Of a stretch of 64,000 nt of DNA, positions 33,792-45,113 are shown piece after piece. The notes under the pieces were generated by a model. The model was not told the DNA's origin. It worked only from the letters and a program-made list of their open reading frames with translations, and did not search any database. This DNA is from Bufo bufo (lineage: Eukaryota; Chordata; Amphibia; Anura; Bufonidae). How positions within the stretch are numbered: position 1 is the stretch's first letter; each line of letters opens with the position of its first letter. The DNA is taken from NCBI RefSeq assembly GCF_905171765.1, contig NC_053392.1:500074556-500138555 (forward strand), in the 5' to 3' direction. Both the position numbers and the translations under genes were made by a program.

Positions 33792-35238
33792 TTAAGGCTA
33801 CTTTTACACTTGCGTTCGGTGCGGATCCGTCTGGTATCTGCACAGACGGATCCGCACCTATAATACAAACGCTTGCATCCGTTCAGAACGGATCCGTCTG
33901 CATAACAGCTTTTTCAGATCTGAGTTTTCACATCGTGGTGATGGGGACGCTTCAAGTTAGAATATACTAAGAACTGTGTACATAACTGCCCCCTGCTGCC
34001 TGGCAGCACCCGATCTTACATCATTGGTGGCAGCGGAGAGTTCCGATTGGAGTCCCAGTGTAATCGCTGGGGCTCCGATCGGTTACCATGGCAGCCAAGA
34101 CGCTACTGCAGTCCTGGCTGCCATGGTTACTTAGCAATTCTAGAAGCATTATACTTATCTGCGCTGTCTGTGGCCGGCCGGTCGCTCCTCTTACTGGTAA
34201 GTGAAAGGTCTGTGCGGCGCATTGCTTATAGCACAGACCTGTCACTTACCAGTAGAAGGAGCGCCTGGCCGGCCAGACAGCGCAGGTAAGTATAATGCTT
34301 CTAAAATTGCTAAGTAACCATGGCAGCCAGGACTGCAATAGAGTCTTGGCTGCCATGGTAACCGATCGGAGCCCCAGCGATTAAACTGGGACTACGATCG
34401 GAACTCTCCGCTGCCACCAATGATGGGGAAGGGGGGTGATTTTAATTAAGGGCGCACTGGCCACCAATGAATTTAAATACTGGGGAGGGAGGGAGGGGGG
34501 CCGCACTGGCCACCAATGAATTTAAAACTGGGGAGGGGGGTCTGGCCCCTGCTGCCTGGCAGCACCCGATCTCTTACAGGGGGCTATGATACGCACAATT
34601 AACCCCTCAGGTGCGGCACCTGAGGGGTTAATTGTGCGGATCACAGCCCCCTGTAAGAGATCGGGTGCTGCCAGGCAGCAGTCATGTACACAGTTCTCAG
34701 TATATTCTAACTTGAAGCGTCCCCATCACTATGGGAACGCCTCTGTGTTAGAATATACTGTCGGATCTGAGTTTCACGATCTAACTCAAATCCGATGGTA
34801 TATTCTAACAGAGGCGTTCCCATGGTGATGGGGACGCTTCAAGTTAAAATATACCATCGGATTGGAGAAAACTCCGATGGTATATTAATAGGGACTCCTG
34901 ACTTTACATTGAAAGTCAATGGGGACGGATCAGTTTGCAATTGCACCATATTGTGTCAACGTCAAAAGGATCCGTCCCCATTGACTTGCATTGTAAGTCA
35001 GGACGGATCCGTTTGGCTCCACACGGCCAGGCGGACACCAAAACGCTGCAAGCTGCGTTTTGGTGTCCGCCTCCAGAGCGGAACGGAGGCCAAACGGTGC
35101 CAAACTGATGCATTCTGAACGGATCCTTATCCATTCAGAATGCATTGGGGATGAACGGATCAGTTCGGGGCCGCTTGTGAGAGCCCTCAAACGGATCTCA
35201 CAAGCGGAACCCCAAATGCAAGTGTGAAAGTAGCCTTA
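33792..35238. mobile_element. long inverted-repeat element (AAGGCTACTTTTACAC ends)
   Basis: AAGGCTACTTTTACACTTGCG at the left and GCAAGTGTGAAAGTAGCCTT at the right are inverted ends. The interior is a mosaic of further inverted arms: CCATGGCAGCCAAGAC with its complement, GGCCGGCCGGTCGC with its complement, and GACGGATCCGT words. No open frame of note is present. The element fills most of mtr intron 2. Confidence 0.8.
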
Positions 35239-35730
35239 GATGTGACGATGCCGATAAAATACATAGGACTTTTGCAGAAACCCTGCTCACTACCTTCACA
35301 AATTCCATCTCAGAACCTATAATGATCTAATTGAGTAACTCTACAATCTTCTAAAACAGAATAAGAAGGTGTTAAACGAATAGCTCAGGGTACGTTCACA
35401 TCAGCGTTTGAAATCCAGCAGAGGAACAGCCTGCCGGAGTTCACCACATCCAGCAAAGCCAGATAATTCCAGGAACCGCCGGATCACCATTGACCATAAA
35501 GTGGCGGTGATCCAGCCACTTTCTGGCATAAATTTCCGGTTTCAGGTGGACACATACCGCTGCATACAGTGGTTTTTGCCCAGCCGACAGATTTATGTTG
35601 GAACAGGCTGCCGGATGTCCCAACGCTACTGTTAGCCTAGTGTTACTAGTATGGGTCAACAACTGGTTTCCCTGGGTGAAATTTTGCCCAGTTTTTTTTT
35701 TTTTTTTTTTTAAAACAGACGCAAGAATAC

Positions 35731-35933
35731 CTTGTGAATTTTGTAGATGATATCCGGCTGGGTGATGCTTAGAAGATCATTATTGCCTTTTAAAGATTTG
35801 CAATGGTCTACAAACTCCTGCCCCCTGAAGGACTCTTCTGAAAGAGTATGCTGTTGGATCATGGTGCCCATCGCGCCATCCAAGACCATGATCCGCTTCT
35901 GGAGAATTGATTCTAGTTCTTCATGTGTGGAGA
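35731..35933 (-). CDS. mtr: mtr exon 2
   Basis: This 203-nt exon completes the Val codon begun in exon 1 and encodes [40 protein letters not shown] and [27 protein letters not shown]. The [14 protein letters not shown] block opens the homocysteine-binding barrel. The acceptor is AACTCAAG before TCTCCAC, and the donor is CACAAG followed by GTATTC. Confidence 0.97.
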
Positions 35934-35939
35934 CTTGAG

Positions 35940-37184
35940 TTAAAGTTTAAAAGATGAGAAACAGAATGTGACAAATTATAATAAATAAATTCCCATGACA
36001 CACATTCCTGAAAACAGCTGAAAAAATATTTTCAAGAAAGCAAACGTCCTCCCTGAGCATGAAGAAGATACAGATATACTGAGGACTTTCTCAGAGTCTA
36101 CGATCCTTTTTCACTATCCTAGGACCCCAGATCACACATCATACAGATGGCTGCATAACAAATCCATCATAATTCAATGCACGCCATATGGAAATTGGGT
36201 TTGGAAGGCAAAAAAAAAAAAAAAAAGCGCTTAGTCCCATAGAAGGAAATTCAATCTGGCTCCAGTACAAGTGCCCATGGTACAAACTCATCTACTAGGG
36301 AAGAGGGGAACCAATAAATCTCTAATATTTAACTAATGATCTGTGTAGGGAGAAATACATCTCATGCATGTTTTACTTGTCCCATTATACTGCATACAGC
36401 TTTTAGGACGCCTCCCAAGATGTCCACTCCTGCATATAGTACAAAGCGTTTCTCCAGCCATCACTTTACCTGTAGGCTTCACCCAAGCAAGTGAGAATGT
36501 GTCATGTGTGACACTGGCGTTGCCGCTCTATTCATTTCTATGGTAGCTCTGGAGAGTGGAGATAGCAGAGTACAGCGCTCCACTAAATCCGGATCTCCCA
36601 TAGAAATGAATGGAGGCGCTCTGGTCATTTCAGGGGAGCTGCAGGGGGGCCCTGAGGGTAGGACGCAGACCAATCTTACAGTTAGCCCCTATAACTTTAT
36701 TGGGGTTTCCTGACTTCTTTAGCGTTGGGGGAACCCCTGGTAAAATTCTTCTCTCTACCCCTACCAATTCATTTTTTTTCCCAAAAGACAAAAAGGCTAA
36801 AAACACACAATGGAATAAAGACCCTAAAATGAATTCAAATCCCAGACACCTGAGCCCACAATTTATTCAGCCCCTCCATCCCCTTCTGCACACAGCTGAA
36901 GTTCACTGGCCCGGTCTGAAGAAGGGTCTCCAGTGCAGATGGAGCAAGAAGACGCCAAGGAAGACAGGATAGCAACAAAGCAAAGATGGAAGAGTCTGGA
37001 CAGATTTATCCAGGCTTCTTTGTACCGTGCATGTCCCTGAATGGCCCCAATGCATGCACATAGCCACACTGGAACCCCTTTTCGGAGACGGTGTATTATG
37101 AAATATTTAAAGGGGTTGTCGACCAGAACTAACATCATTCTTGGAGAGACAACTGCCCGCTGGGCGATGCTGTTGTCAACGCAC
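35940..37184. other. mtr intron 1, proximal part
   Basis: An A run at 36211-36227 and a weak inverted repeat around a CCATAGAAATGAATGGA word (about 36520-36615) are visible. I see no exon and no complete element. Confidence 0.45.
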
Positions 37185-37332
37185 CCCTTAGGCGATTTCC
37201 AGCGCTTGTGAAATTATAAGTCCCAGCATGCTCTATTTATTTCTATGAGAGTTCTTAGAAGAGCAGAGCAAGTATGCATGCTGGGAGTTGTAGTTTCACA
37301 ACAGCTGGAGTGCCGGACGTTTCCGACCCCTG
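37185..37332. repeat. hAT-type MITE copy (family of 15526-15683)
   Basis: It shares GTGAAATTATAAGTCCCAGC, ATGCTGGGAGTTGTAGTTTC and the end GACCCCTG with the 15526 copy. The left end is degraded. Confidence 0.7.
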
Positions 37333-38740
37333 GGCTAGCTTTACACTAGCGCTAGGGATCTCTTTGCTTTCTGGCATTGCTGGAACCTTGAAAGTCTCCG
37401 TCCAGCCCCATTACCTATAATGGGGACTGGCAGGGATCCAGCCACAACCTGGCAATTATGCCGAGAATGGGCCCGGAAGAACCGCTGTGCTCAGAAAGTT
37501 TTGTGCAATGGTCCCATTAAGTAAAATTGAATTCATGCAGGACACTCATTGGGAATCACACAGCTGCCTCAGTAACCGTACCATCCAATGGGTAGTCGTG
37601 TCTCTTCAAACCCGATGTCCAATCAGGTGGTAGGGTATGCCTGGACAACATGGACGGCTGGATGGACAGATTAGATGGACAAGCTAGAAGTGTCAAAAAG
37701 GCTTCTCTGCGGTTCAGGTTGTCACACGTTATTCCTGGTTCTTTCTATCGCCTGGAGCCGTGTGGCATCTCACAGCTACTCACGCCCCATCTGCTGAAAT
37801 AACCTGAGCTAAACCTATGTCCAAAGTTCCTGCTATACGTCTGACCGCGTTTCCTGGTGGCACCACTGTGACATGCTATAAGCCTACTGTACAATAAATG
37901 CTTCAGATGTCCTACAGGGGTACAATGTGCCGCCACCCAAAGCTTCCCCAGCACCAGCTGATCGAGAGGGGCGTCAGCAACCAGACTGGCCTTTATCAGC
38001 CGATTGCAGGAGGTTTGGGTCGCCTATTAGGGATACGGCTGTGTGGATGTAGACTTTTTCTGGTCCGCAAAACGCAGACACTAGTCATGTGCACTTTTTG
38101 CAAGCCCCATTGTCAAAATCCCTATTCCTCTCTGTAAAACGGACAAGAATGGGACATGTTCCCCGATAGGTGGCACAGCGCACTTATGTGGACAGAACAC
38201 GGATGACGTCTGTGTGCTGACCACATTTTTTTGCAGCCCCACAGAAAATAATGGGATCGCATGAGGACCGAAAATACAGTCATGAGAATAAGGAGCGGAG
38301 GTACAGACCCGGAAGTCCAAGCCGTTGTGTTTCCATGGCTGCCATGCAGCCCCAGCCTAAAGGAGGCAGCTGAGAGTTCTGTCAGGACTACACGATGGTT
38401 GCGACAAGTGTCCACAACCAAGCAGCGCTACGTAGCAGAGCAGCCTCACAACATAATGGAAGTGAATGGGAAGGTCTTGCCCAAAAACAAAATAATTTAA
38501 TATAAATATATATATTAGTTCTGGGGTTGTGGCAACTTGTCGTGCTGCAATCCCATTCGCTTCCATTATAGTGCTACACGGCGACCAGCCTTGGGCTATG
38601 TTGACATCATGTATATGCTAGGAATATTTCCCAAAGTAAAGCCCTGACCTACACTCCTATAGCGGCATACCCTAAACACCTGCAGGCCACCTCTGTGAGA
38701 ACCCCTACTGTGCAGTATACTTTTACGAGATACTGACTAT
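37333..38740. other. mtr intron 1, middle part
   Basis: The stretch 37336-37500 is half of a MITE (CTAGCTTTACACTAGCG). The stretch 38050-38330 is another GGTCCGCAAAACGC-type fragment. No exon is recognised. Confidence 0.45.
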
Positions 38741-38942
38741 AAGGCTACATGCACACGACCGTATGTTTTGCGGTCCAAAAAAAAAAAAAAGGATGGCATC
38801 CGTTTATTGTTTTTTTTTGCGGATCCATTGTATATGCCTATACTAGTCCGCAAAACAGAATAGGACATGCTCCATTTTTTTTGCAGAATGGAACCACGGA
38901 CAACAGACACGGAAACAAAATACGTTTGTGTGCATGTAGCCT
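38741..38942. mobile_element. short MITE (AAGGCTACATGCACACGACCG ends)
   Basis: AAGGCTACATGCACACGACCG and its near complement GTGTGCATGTAGCCTAAG bound a 200-bp element with TTGCGG/CCGCAA inner words. Confidence 0.8.
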
Positions 38943-39148
38943 AAGGGAGAGTGCTGCGGGCTGTGCATTCCTCAGGGATTCGTACAAACAAGACGTAAAC
39001 TTCAGCACAAAAAAATATAAAAAAATCCCCCATAGACCGCATGGGTTATGTGCAGATTTGCTGCCGATTGTGATACGGATTTGGCATCGATTTCATCCTA
39101 CACACTGCAAAGGGTGGAATCCACAACATAAACTGGTGAGCAGCAGAT

Positions 39149-39463
39149 TAAGGGCTCCTTCACACCAACGTATTTTGCGTTCCATATACAGGCCGTTTTC
39201 TGCATTCCGCATACGGAACCAGTCATTTTAATGGGTTCGCAAAAGAATCGGACAGCACTCTGCGTTTCTCCGTTCCGTGGCCCCGCAAAAATTATGAGTA
39301 GAGTCCTATTCTTGTCCGTTTTGCGTACAAGAATAGGCATTTCTATAATGGGCCTCCTGTTCCGTTCCGCAAATTGCAGAAGGCACACGGGTGGCATCCG
39401 TTTTTTGCGGATCCGCAATTTGCGGACCAAAAAAAGACGGCACGGTCGTGTGAACGAGCCCTA
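39149..39463. mobile_element. short MITE (AGGGCTCCTTCACACCAACG ends)
   Basis: AGGGCTCCTTCACAC on the left pairs with GTGTGAACGAGCCCT on the right. The interior has TTCTTGTCCGTTTTGCGTAC with a complement-like partner. Confidence 0.75.
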
Positions 39464-39472
39464 AGGGGCACG

Positions 39473-39800
39473 TTTATTAAGATCTGTGTTTTAGACACCA
39501 GTCTTAATAAACCGCTACGCTGGCGGTGGTTCCACCGAAGTTACCAAGAGACGCCGGCCTCTCCATAACTTCGGCGCATCCAGTTCTCGATGTAAGACAG
39601 ATTCCGAGCGGTCTTACATTTAGACCCTTTTCTATGCCTAAAACAGGCGTAGAAAATGGTAAATGTTCCCTTCCCTGCGCACGCCATTCCGACTTTTCTA
39701 AACGGGGAAAGTCACAGATAGCGGCGCAACTAGCTGTTGCACCGCAACCTGCGATACGCCTAATATCGGCGGATTTCAGCTTAATATATGACCCCCTAAA
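39473..39800. repeat. repeat with TTTATTAAG ends
   Basis: It begins CACGTTTATTAAGATCTGTG, and TTAAGCTGAAATCC on the complement of the far side suggests inverted termini. Inner words (GACACCAGTCTTAATAAACC) are repetitive. Identification is weak. Confidence 0.4.
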
Positions 39801-40224
39801 ATTTCCATGCGCCTTTCTTCTGCGCTGTGTGAATGAGTTTTGGTAAAATCTCGTCCGCTCTGCTGTTACGGTAATGTACGCTGCTTATTTCTGCACTCAA
39901 AGCGCAAACCAAAAAATCTGCAGCTTATCTGCCCCATGTGAACACATCCTAACCTAGGTCTACACATGCCAGAATAGGACAAAAACCACATGTTATACAA
40001 GCTGCAAACTTCACAGGCAGCAAATCCGCACGGCAGGTGACATTTTTCTTAAAATCTCATCAACGTCACGGGTACCGTACAACGAAAAACGTGCAGCTAA
40101 TCAGCCATGTGTGAACACCGGCTTACAGTGGGGGGAAAAAGCATAGACCAGCCTGGCAGAGGCCAAAGGGACAATCATTTCTCACATGTTCAGTCCATAA
40201 GGGTGCATGTATACACCGAGTGCA

Positions 40225-40345
40225 GGGTGAACACAGCCTGACAACTGTCCTCCGCACTCCAGCTGTTGTGAAACTACAACTCCCAGCATGTATACTCTCA
40301 TAGAAATGAAGGAAGCATTCTGGGAATTGTAGTTTCGGACCAGTG
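40225..40345. repeat. hAT-type MITE copy (family of 15526-15683)
   Basis: CACTCCAGCTGTTGTGAAAC, TACAACTCCCAGCATG and GGGAATTGTAGTTTC are shared with the 15526 copy. The outer ends are lost. Confidence 0.65.
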
Positions 40346-40508
40346 CCCTGGTCTACAGCAGGCTTCAGGTTGGCACAGATGGTGGCAGCAGGCTGTGACA
40401 CAGGAGGTACAGACAAGCAGGATCACCGCATTAACCCCCACGCAGCTGATTACACTCCCAGCACAACTCTCCCACCAGGTGCTGGGCTGTGACAGGAGCT
40501 GCCATTAC

Positions 40509-40542
40509 CTGCAGTGTCGGGGTGCTGGATGGTGGGAGGCAT
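40509..40542 (-). CDS. mtr: mtr exon 1 (coding part)
   Basis: The start codon at 40540-40542 (minus strand) sits in a good vertebrate context, GAGCCACCATGC. The exon encodes MPPTIQHPDTA plus the first base of Val, which exon 2 completes in frame. The donor is GCAG followed by GTAATG. I chose this start because it is the only ATG that joins to exon 2 in phase and lies in a CpG-rich segment. The N-terminal residues are not conserved in the family, so this exon rests on phase and context. Confidence 0.85.
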
Positions 40543-40780
40543 GGTGGCTCTAGCAGGCGCGGGGGGGGGACAGGAACCCTCTCAGCACAGAACGGAGACC
40601 CCGGAGCAGCGTGTCCTACAGAGAGCGCCGGTCTCGGGCTGTACGCTGCTTCCTGTGCTGGGGAGCTTAGTGCGCATGCTCAGTAGTGGCGTCTGCCGCG
40701 GCCACCTCAGTTCGTAGCCTTCACGAAGCGCTGTGGGAACGAGAGGGGACACGGCTGGGCTGCAAACAGTGACAAGCCAC
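40543..40780 (-). promoter_or_regulatory. mtr: mtr promoter and 5' UTR region
   Basis: This segment is GC-rich with many CpG and no TATA box, as expected for a housekeeping promoter. A palindromic NRF-1-like word TGCGCATGCT lies at 40671-40680, and an ETS-like word (CACAGGAAG on the gene strand) at 40649-40657. The transcription start is probably near 40600-40660, but I cannot place it from sequence alone. Confidence 0.65.
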
Positions 40781-41246
40781 GTGTGAAAAAGATATCTAGC
40801 ATGCTACTTATAGCTGCCCACTTCTGGGAGGTAACCTGCCGTGTAAATACCGCACCTGTCTGAACAGGGCGCGCGTCCTACCCACATGACTCCTTTCATC
40901 ACATCTCAGAATGAATGCAGACCCTCAGGATATGTTCACAGGAGGGATTTTAGAAAATCCACCTACAAAATTTAGCGCAGTAATCAACATGCGTTTTTTA
41001 CATGGATCTGCGCCCCAAAAAATGTGCGTAAAATGCCTGGGGTTAGATGGAGCTGTTTTTTATGCTTGGCAGTTATTTCAGTGGGAGATTGAGCGCAGAC
41101 TTTGCCCTAAGATACGGCACGCTGCCTCTTGTTTCCATGTGAAAGGGGGGTGATTTGAATTTTTTTTTTTTCTGTCCTTAAAAAAATTCATAATGCAATT
41201 ATTAGATTGCCGTTTGTGTTCAGTAATGGGATTTTATCCATTATAG
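40781..41246. other. upstream flank of mtr
   Basis: I see no coding sequence or element ends here. No neighbouring host gene is recognisable between the mtr promoter and the end of the window. Confidence 0.5.
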
Positions 41247-41397
41247 CAGGGATCGGCAACGTCCGGCACTCGGGATGTAGTGAAACTACAACTCTCAGCA
41301 TGCACACTTGCGTGACTGTTGTCAGAACTCTCATTAGTGAATGGAGAATACTGGGAATTGACATTTCGGCATAGTTGCAGTGCCAGAGGCTGCTGAA
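41247..41397. repeat. hAT-type MITE copy (family of 15526-15683)
   Basis: CAGGGATCGGCAACGTCCGG and the inner words GAAACTACAACTCTCAGCATG identify the family. The right end is degraded. Confidence 0.7.
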
Positions 41398-41452
41398 TTG
41401 GTATATTCCCATGCCACCTGCAGGCCAGCATTGGTATATACCAGTAATAGGC

Positions 41453-41600
41453 TGTAGGAAGGCGCAGGGGTCATTGACGGGAGGTATGTGTTACCGAGGT
41501 TCCTGGCCTCGGTGAAGTAAGAGCCGGTAATTTCAGGTTTCAGCGGCAGCTAGTGCTGATTGACACTTTTGCTGTTGTAGTATGGCTGTATAGCTGATTT
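41453..41600 (+). repeat. 5' LTR fragment of the Gmr1-like element
   Basis: It starts TGTAGGAAGGCGCAGGGG and runs to GTATGGCTGTATAGCTGAT, co-linear with 50566-50714 and about 90 percent identical by eye. The rest of the 5' LTR and the leader are deleted, since gag begins 23 bp later. Confidence 0.85.
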
Positions 41601-41622
41601 TTCTTTTTCCGGGCACGGTTGC

Positions 41623-42360
41623 ATGTCTTACATCAAACCAGCGAGATTACAACTTGTGTCCCTGGACAAAATGGAAGCTGTCGTGAAAGCCCTCGTGGAG
41701 GCTAACTTGCAGCAGCAGGAGGCTAATAAGCAGCAGCAGGAAACCAACCAGCTGCTGTTGCAGCATGTGATGGCTTTACAAGCGGCAGGAGCATCCCAGA
41801 ACGTCCACGATGCCCGGAAAGCTGTCCGTGCGGCAATCCCTAAGATGACCCCCTCAGGCGACATCGAGACCTATCTGGTGGTGTTCGAAAAGGTGGCCGG
41901 CAGGGAGAAGCTACTCCGAGATCAATGGGCTGAGGTCGTCGCTCCGTTCCTGGCATCTGGACCCCAGCAGGTGCTTTTCGACTTACCAGATGATCAAGCG
42001 GCCAATTACACGACAGTAAAAGGTGATATTCTGGCAAGACTGGGGGTGAATGTGTTGGTCCGGGCCCAGCAGGTGCATCAGTGGGAGTTTAACCCGGCTG
42101 AACCCACAAGACCTCAGTATTATGATCAGTTAAATCGGTTGCAAAAATGGCTGCAACCTGACATGCTGAGTTCCACTGCTATGCTGGACCGTCTGTTGGC
42201 TGATGTCTTCTGGAGGGCTTTGTCATACCCTCTCCAGCACTGGATCAGCCAGGTGTCTCCTGGTAATGCCCTTGAGATGGTCGACCTGGTGGAGCTCTAT
42301 GAGGCTACCAGGAATCTACAGGGGGGGGTTCTTTTGGGAGGGGGGCAGTCAAACCCTTGA
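41623..42360 (+). CDS. Gmr1-like gag with SCAN-like region
   Basis: This is a 245-codon open frame. Residues 15-50 are Gln-rich and probably coiled coil (QQQEANKQQQETNQLLLQHV). Residues about 75-240 follow the gag/SCAN pattern: YLVVFEKVAGREK, then VHQWEFNPAEPTRPQYYDQL, then LQKWLQPD, then YPLQHWISQ and ALEMVDLVELYEA. These correspond to the helices of SCAN domains. The frame ends at 42360 without a zinc knuckle, and downstream sequence (42361-42500) continues in other frames, so the C-terminus may be lost. It is the best preserved gene of the element. Confidence 0.85.
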   Translation: MSYIKPARLQLVSLDKMEAVVKALVEANLQQQEANKQQQETNQLLLQHVMALQAAGASQNVHDARKAVRAAIPKMTPSGDIETYLVVFEKVAGREKLLRDQWAEVVAPFLASGPQQVLFDLPDDQAANYTTVKGDILARLGVNVLVRAQQVHQWEFNPAEPTRPQYYDQLNRLQKWLQPDMLSSTAMLDRLLADVFWRALSYPLQHWISQVSPGNALEMVDLVELYEATRNLQGGVLLGGGQSNP

Positions 42361-42501
42361 AATCTCCACCCCAGACCCGGCGGCTGGTGCAGGAAAAATC
42401 CGCCCGGAATGTACCACCCTGAAGACCCACCTCTGATGGTCTGCTGGCGGTGTTAGGAGCCTGGCCACATAAGGGCCAACTGTCCCCATCAGAGCGAACC
42501 C

Positions 42502-42870
42502 ATGGATACTAACTATGGCTACCGCCACTCATTGTATGCCAGGAAGCTGTGTGCAACAGGTAGCCCCAAGACTATAGACAATAGCCACCTGTGTCAGGTG
42601 GAAGTGGGAGACACTCTGGCAGTGGCTCTGCTGCACTCAGGGTGTCTAGTTTCCCTGGTAAGAGCTGCCCGCCAAGTATACTGGCCAAAAAGTCGGGGTC
42701 GTGTGCATCCATGGAGACTTAAAGGACTATCCCACCGCCCTGGTGTCTCTGTCCACGGTGGCCGACAGGTGTACTCACGGGGTGGCCGTCGCTACCAATT
42801 TACATTATGAACTTATAATTGGGAGAGACTTCCCGGCACTGTGGCCTAATACGAAAGTTACCGATACCCG
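42502..42870 (+). pseudogene. Gmr1-like aspartic protease remnant
   Basis: VALLHSGCLVSLVRAARQVY aligns with the active-site block of retroviral-type proteases, but the catalytic Asp before Ser-Gly is His here (CAC). The frame shifts near 42700, after which VGVVCIHGDLKDYPTALVSL and LHYELIIGRDFPALW give the flap and C-terminal part. It is inactive twice over. Confidence 0.8.
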
Positions 42871-42950
42871 TGAGACAGGTGCAAACCCAGTAGAGTGGCC
42901 TTGCTCAGTGGGGAAACTGGGAACCCGAGACCGAAGGGCCAGCGGTAGGG

Positions 42951-44340
42951 GTGACCACCACTTCGGTGGAAGAGGGGGAGACAACCCTGCTGAGTGTAAT
43001 GGTGGGAGATGTGGAGTATTTGCCGCCGGGTCCTGAATTGGCAGACTTCAATGTCTCCGGTGAAAATTTCGGAACCGCACAACACCGTGACCCAACCTTA
43101 TCCCGGGCCTGGAAGAATGTGGTAATAATTGATGGTGAACCACAAAAACGTTTTGTCGTTCACCAGAAAATTCTGTATCGGGTAAACCAACTACGGGTTG
43201 AGCATATTGAACAGCTGCTGGTGCCCAAGGCGTATCACCAGCTCGTATTGGAGCTTTCCCACCAACATGTTCTTGGGGGTCACCTAGGGTGGCAGAAAAC
43301 ACAGGACCGGATACTACAGCGCTTTTACTGGCCCAGTGTGTTCAGAGAGGTAGAAGAGTTTTGTAAATCTTGCCCAACCTGCCAGATAAATAGCCCCCAG
43401 CCACATTTCCTTAGTCCCCTGGTACCTCTCCCGATTATCGAGGTTCCGTTCGAACGAATTGCTATAGATCTCATAGGCCCAGTACCGAAGTCCGCTAGAG
43501 GGCACCAACACATATTGGTCGTCCTAGACTATGCCACTCGGTGCCAGGAGCCGGTGCCCCTGCTACATACATCGGCCAAACTCATAGCTAAGGAGTTAAT
43601 GGAGATGTTTTCCTGAGTAGGACTACCTAAAGAGGTTCTGACTGACCAAGGGACCCCTTTTATGTCCAAGTTCATGAGGGAACTCTGTAAGTTGCTCCAC
43701 ATAAAACAGCTACGAACGTCGGTGTATCATCCACAAACTGATGGCCTGGCAGAGAGGTTTAATCAAACATTAAAAAACATGTTAAAAAGAGTGGTATCTA
43801 AGGATGGGAGGGACTGGGACCTTCTTCTGCCCTATCTCATGTTTGCAATGCGAGAGGTGCCCTAGGCCTCTACTGGGTTCTTGCCCTTCGAACTGCTATA
43901 TGGCAGACACCCTCGCGGTCTGTTGGACATAGCCAAGGAAGCATGGGAACAACAACCCACACCGCACAAAAGTGTTATTGAGTACATCACCCAGATGCAA
44001 GGATGGATGGAGACAGTGTTGCCTCTGGTCAGGGAGCATATGGAGACAGCGCATTGATCCCAGAGTAGGGTCTATAATCGGCAGGCTTGGGTCCGGAACT
44101 TTAACCCGGGTGATCAGGTTTTGGTTCTGGTACCAACCGTAGACAGTAAGTTCCTAGCTAGGTGGCAGGGGCCCTACGAGGTACTCGAGAAAGTGGGAGA
44201 GGTAAACTTCAAGGTACACCAGTAAGGGTGGCGAAAGCCAGAGCAGGTGTACCATGTGAATTTACTAAAACCATGGAAAGAGTCCTCTACTGAAGACAGC
44301 CCGTGGCCAGGTTTTGTAGAAGAAAAGGTTTAGGCTCCTC
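42951..44340 (+). pseudogene. Gmr1-like integrase
   Basis: The zinc-binding His/His/Cys/Cys domain is visible (LSHQHVLGGHLGWQK, then CKSCPTC). The catalytic core has its first Asp in IAIDLIGPVPKS, its second in VLTDQGTPF and its Glu in GLAERFNQTLK. A TGA interrupts between the first two (43614-43616, probably from a CGA codon), and further stops occur at 43863 and beyond. The C-terminal part shows the GPY/F-type block (FLARWQGPYEVLEKVGEV). It lies upstream of the RT, which is the unusual point. Confidence 0.9.
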
Positions 44341-45066
44341 GGTCTGATGCAAAAGAAGCAGTTGCCACAGTGAAAATTGCTGACAGCCTCTCCTCTAAAC
44401 AGATTCAGGAAGCCAGGGAGTTCATTAGTCAGAACACGGATGTGTTCTCAGACCTCCCTGGACAAACTTCCATAATCCAGCATGACTGAGCCTTAGGCAA
44501 AAGTCCGGTTAAAACCATACTGGGTAACTGAGGCTTGGCAATAAGCCATCGCAGAGGAAGTACAGCTAATGCTACAACTAGACGTCATTGAGGAGTCCAA
44601 AAGTGAATGGGCCAATCCGATAGTCTTAATACCGAAGCTGGACGGGATGTTACGGTTCTGTAACGATTTTCGCAAACTAAACGAAATCTCCAAGTTCGAT
44701 GCGTATCCCATGCCCCGGGTAGATGAGCTTATCGAGAGGTTAGGACAAGCCCGATGTTTTGGACCTCACGAAGGGCTACTGGCAGGTACCCTTAACGGAG
44801 GTTGCCAAAGAGAAAACTGCCTTTGTCACCCCTGAAGGGCTGTATCAGTATAAAGTGTTACCCTTTGGTCTGTACGGTGCCTCCCCCACGTTCCAACGAC
44901 TTATGGACATTGTACTTCGTCCACATCGTCGGTACGCGTTTGCTTACCTGGACGATATCGTCATCCACAGTCCTGACTGAGAAAGTCATTACCCAAAGTG
45001 CAGGCTGTAGTGGACTCCCTTAGGAAGTCTGGACTGACCGCTAACCCATAGAAATGCGCGATAGGG
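44341..45066 (+). pseudogene. Gmr1-like reverse transcriptase, 5' part
   Basis: Readable motifs are IEESKSEWANPIVLIPKLDG, FCNDFRKLN and DAYPMPRVDEL, then after a frameshift near 44760 DLTKGYWQVPLTEVAKEKTA, LPFGLYGASPTFQRLMD and the catalytic FAYLDDIVIHS. Several stops are present. The gene is cut at 45067 by a Penelope-like element and resumes at 49853. Confidence 0.9.
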
Positions 45067-45081
45067 TTAGAGGAGACTAAG
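45067..45081. repeat. 15-bp target duplication, left copy
   Basis: TTAGAGGAGACTAAG here equals 49853-49867. The two copies bracket the Penelope-like insertion. Joining the host sequence across them makes the RT of the Gmr1-like element co-linear (LEETK block). Confidence 0.95.
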
Positions 45082-45113
45082 ATCTCTACAGAAAGCCTAC
45101 CTCCATTAACACT

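Noticed and set aside
38040..39470. Considered as coding exons upstream of mtr exon 2
   Set aside because: The open frames coincide with MITE inverted repeats, and exon 1 joins directly to exon 2 in phase.
44493..44711. Minus-strand frame opposite the Gmr1-like RT
   Set aside because: It is antisense to clear RT motifs.
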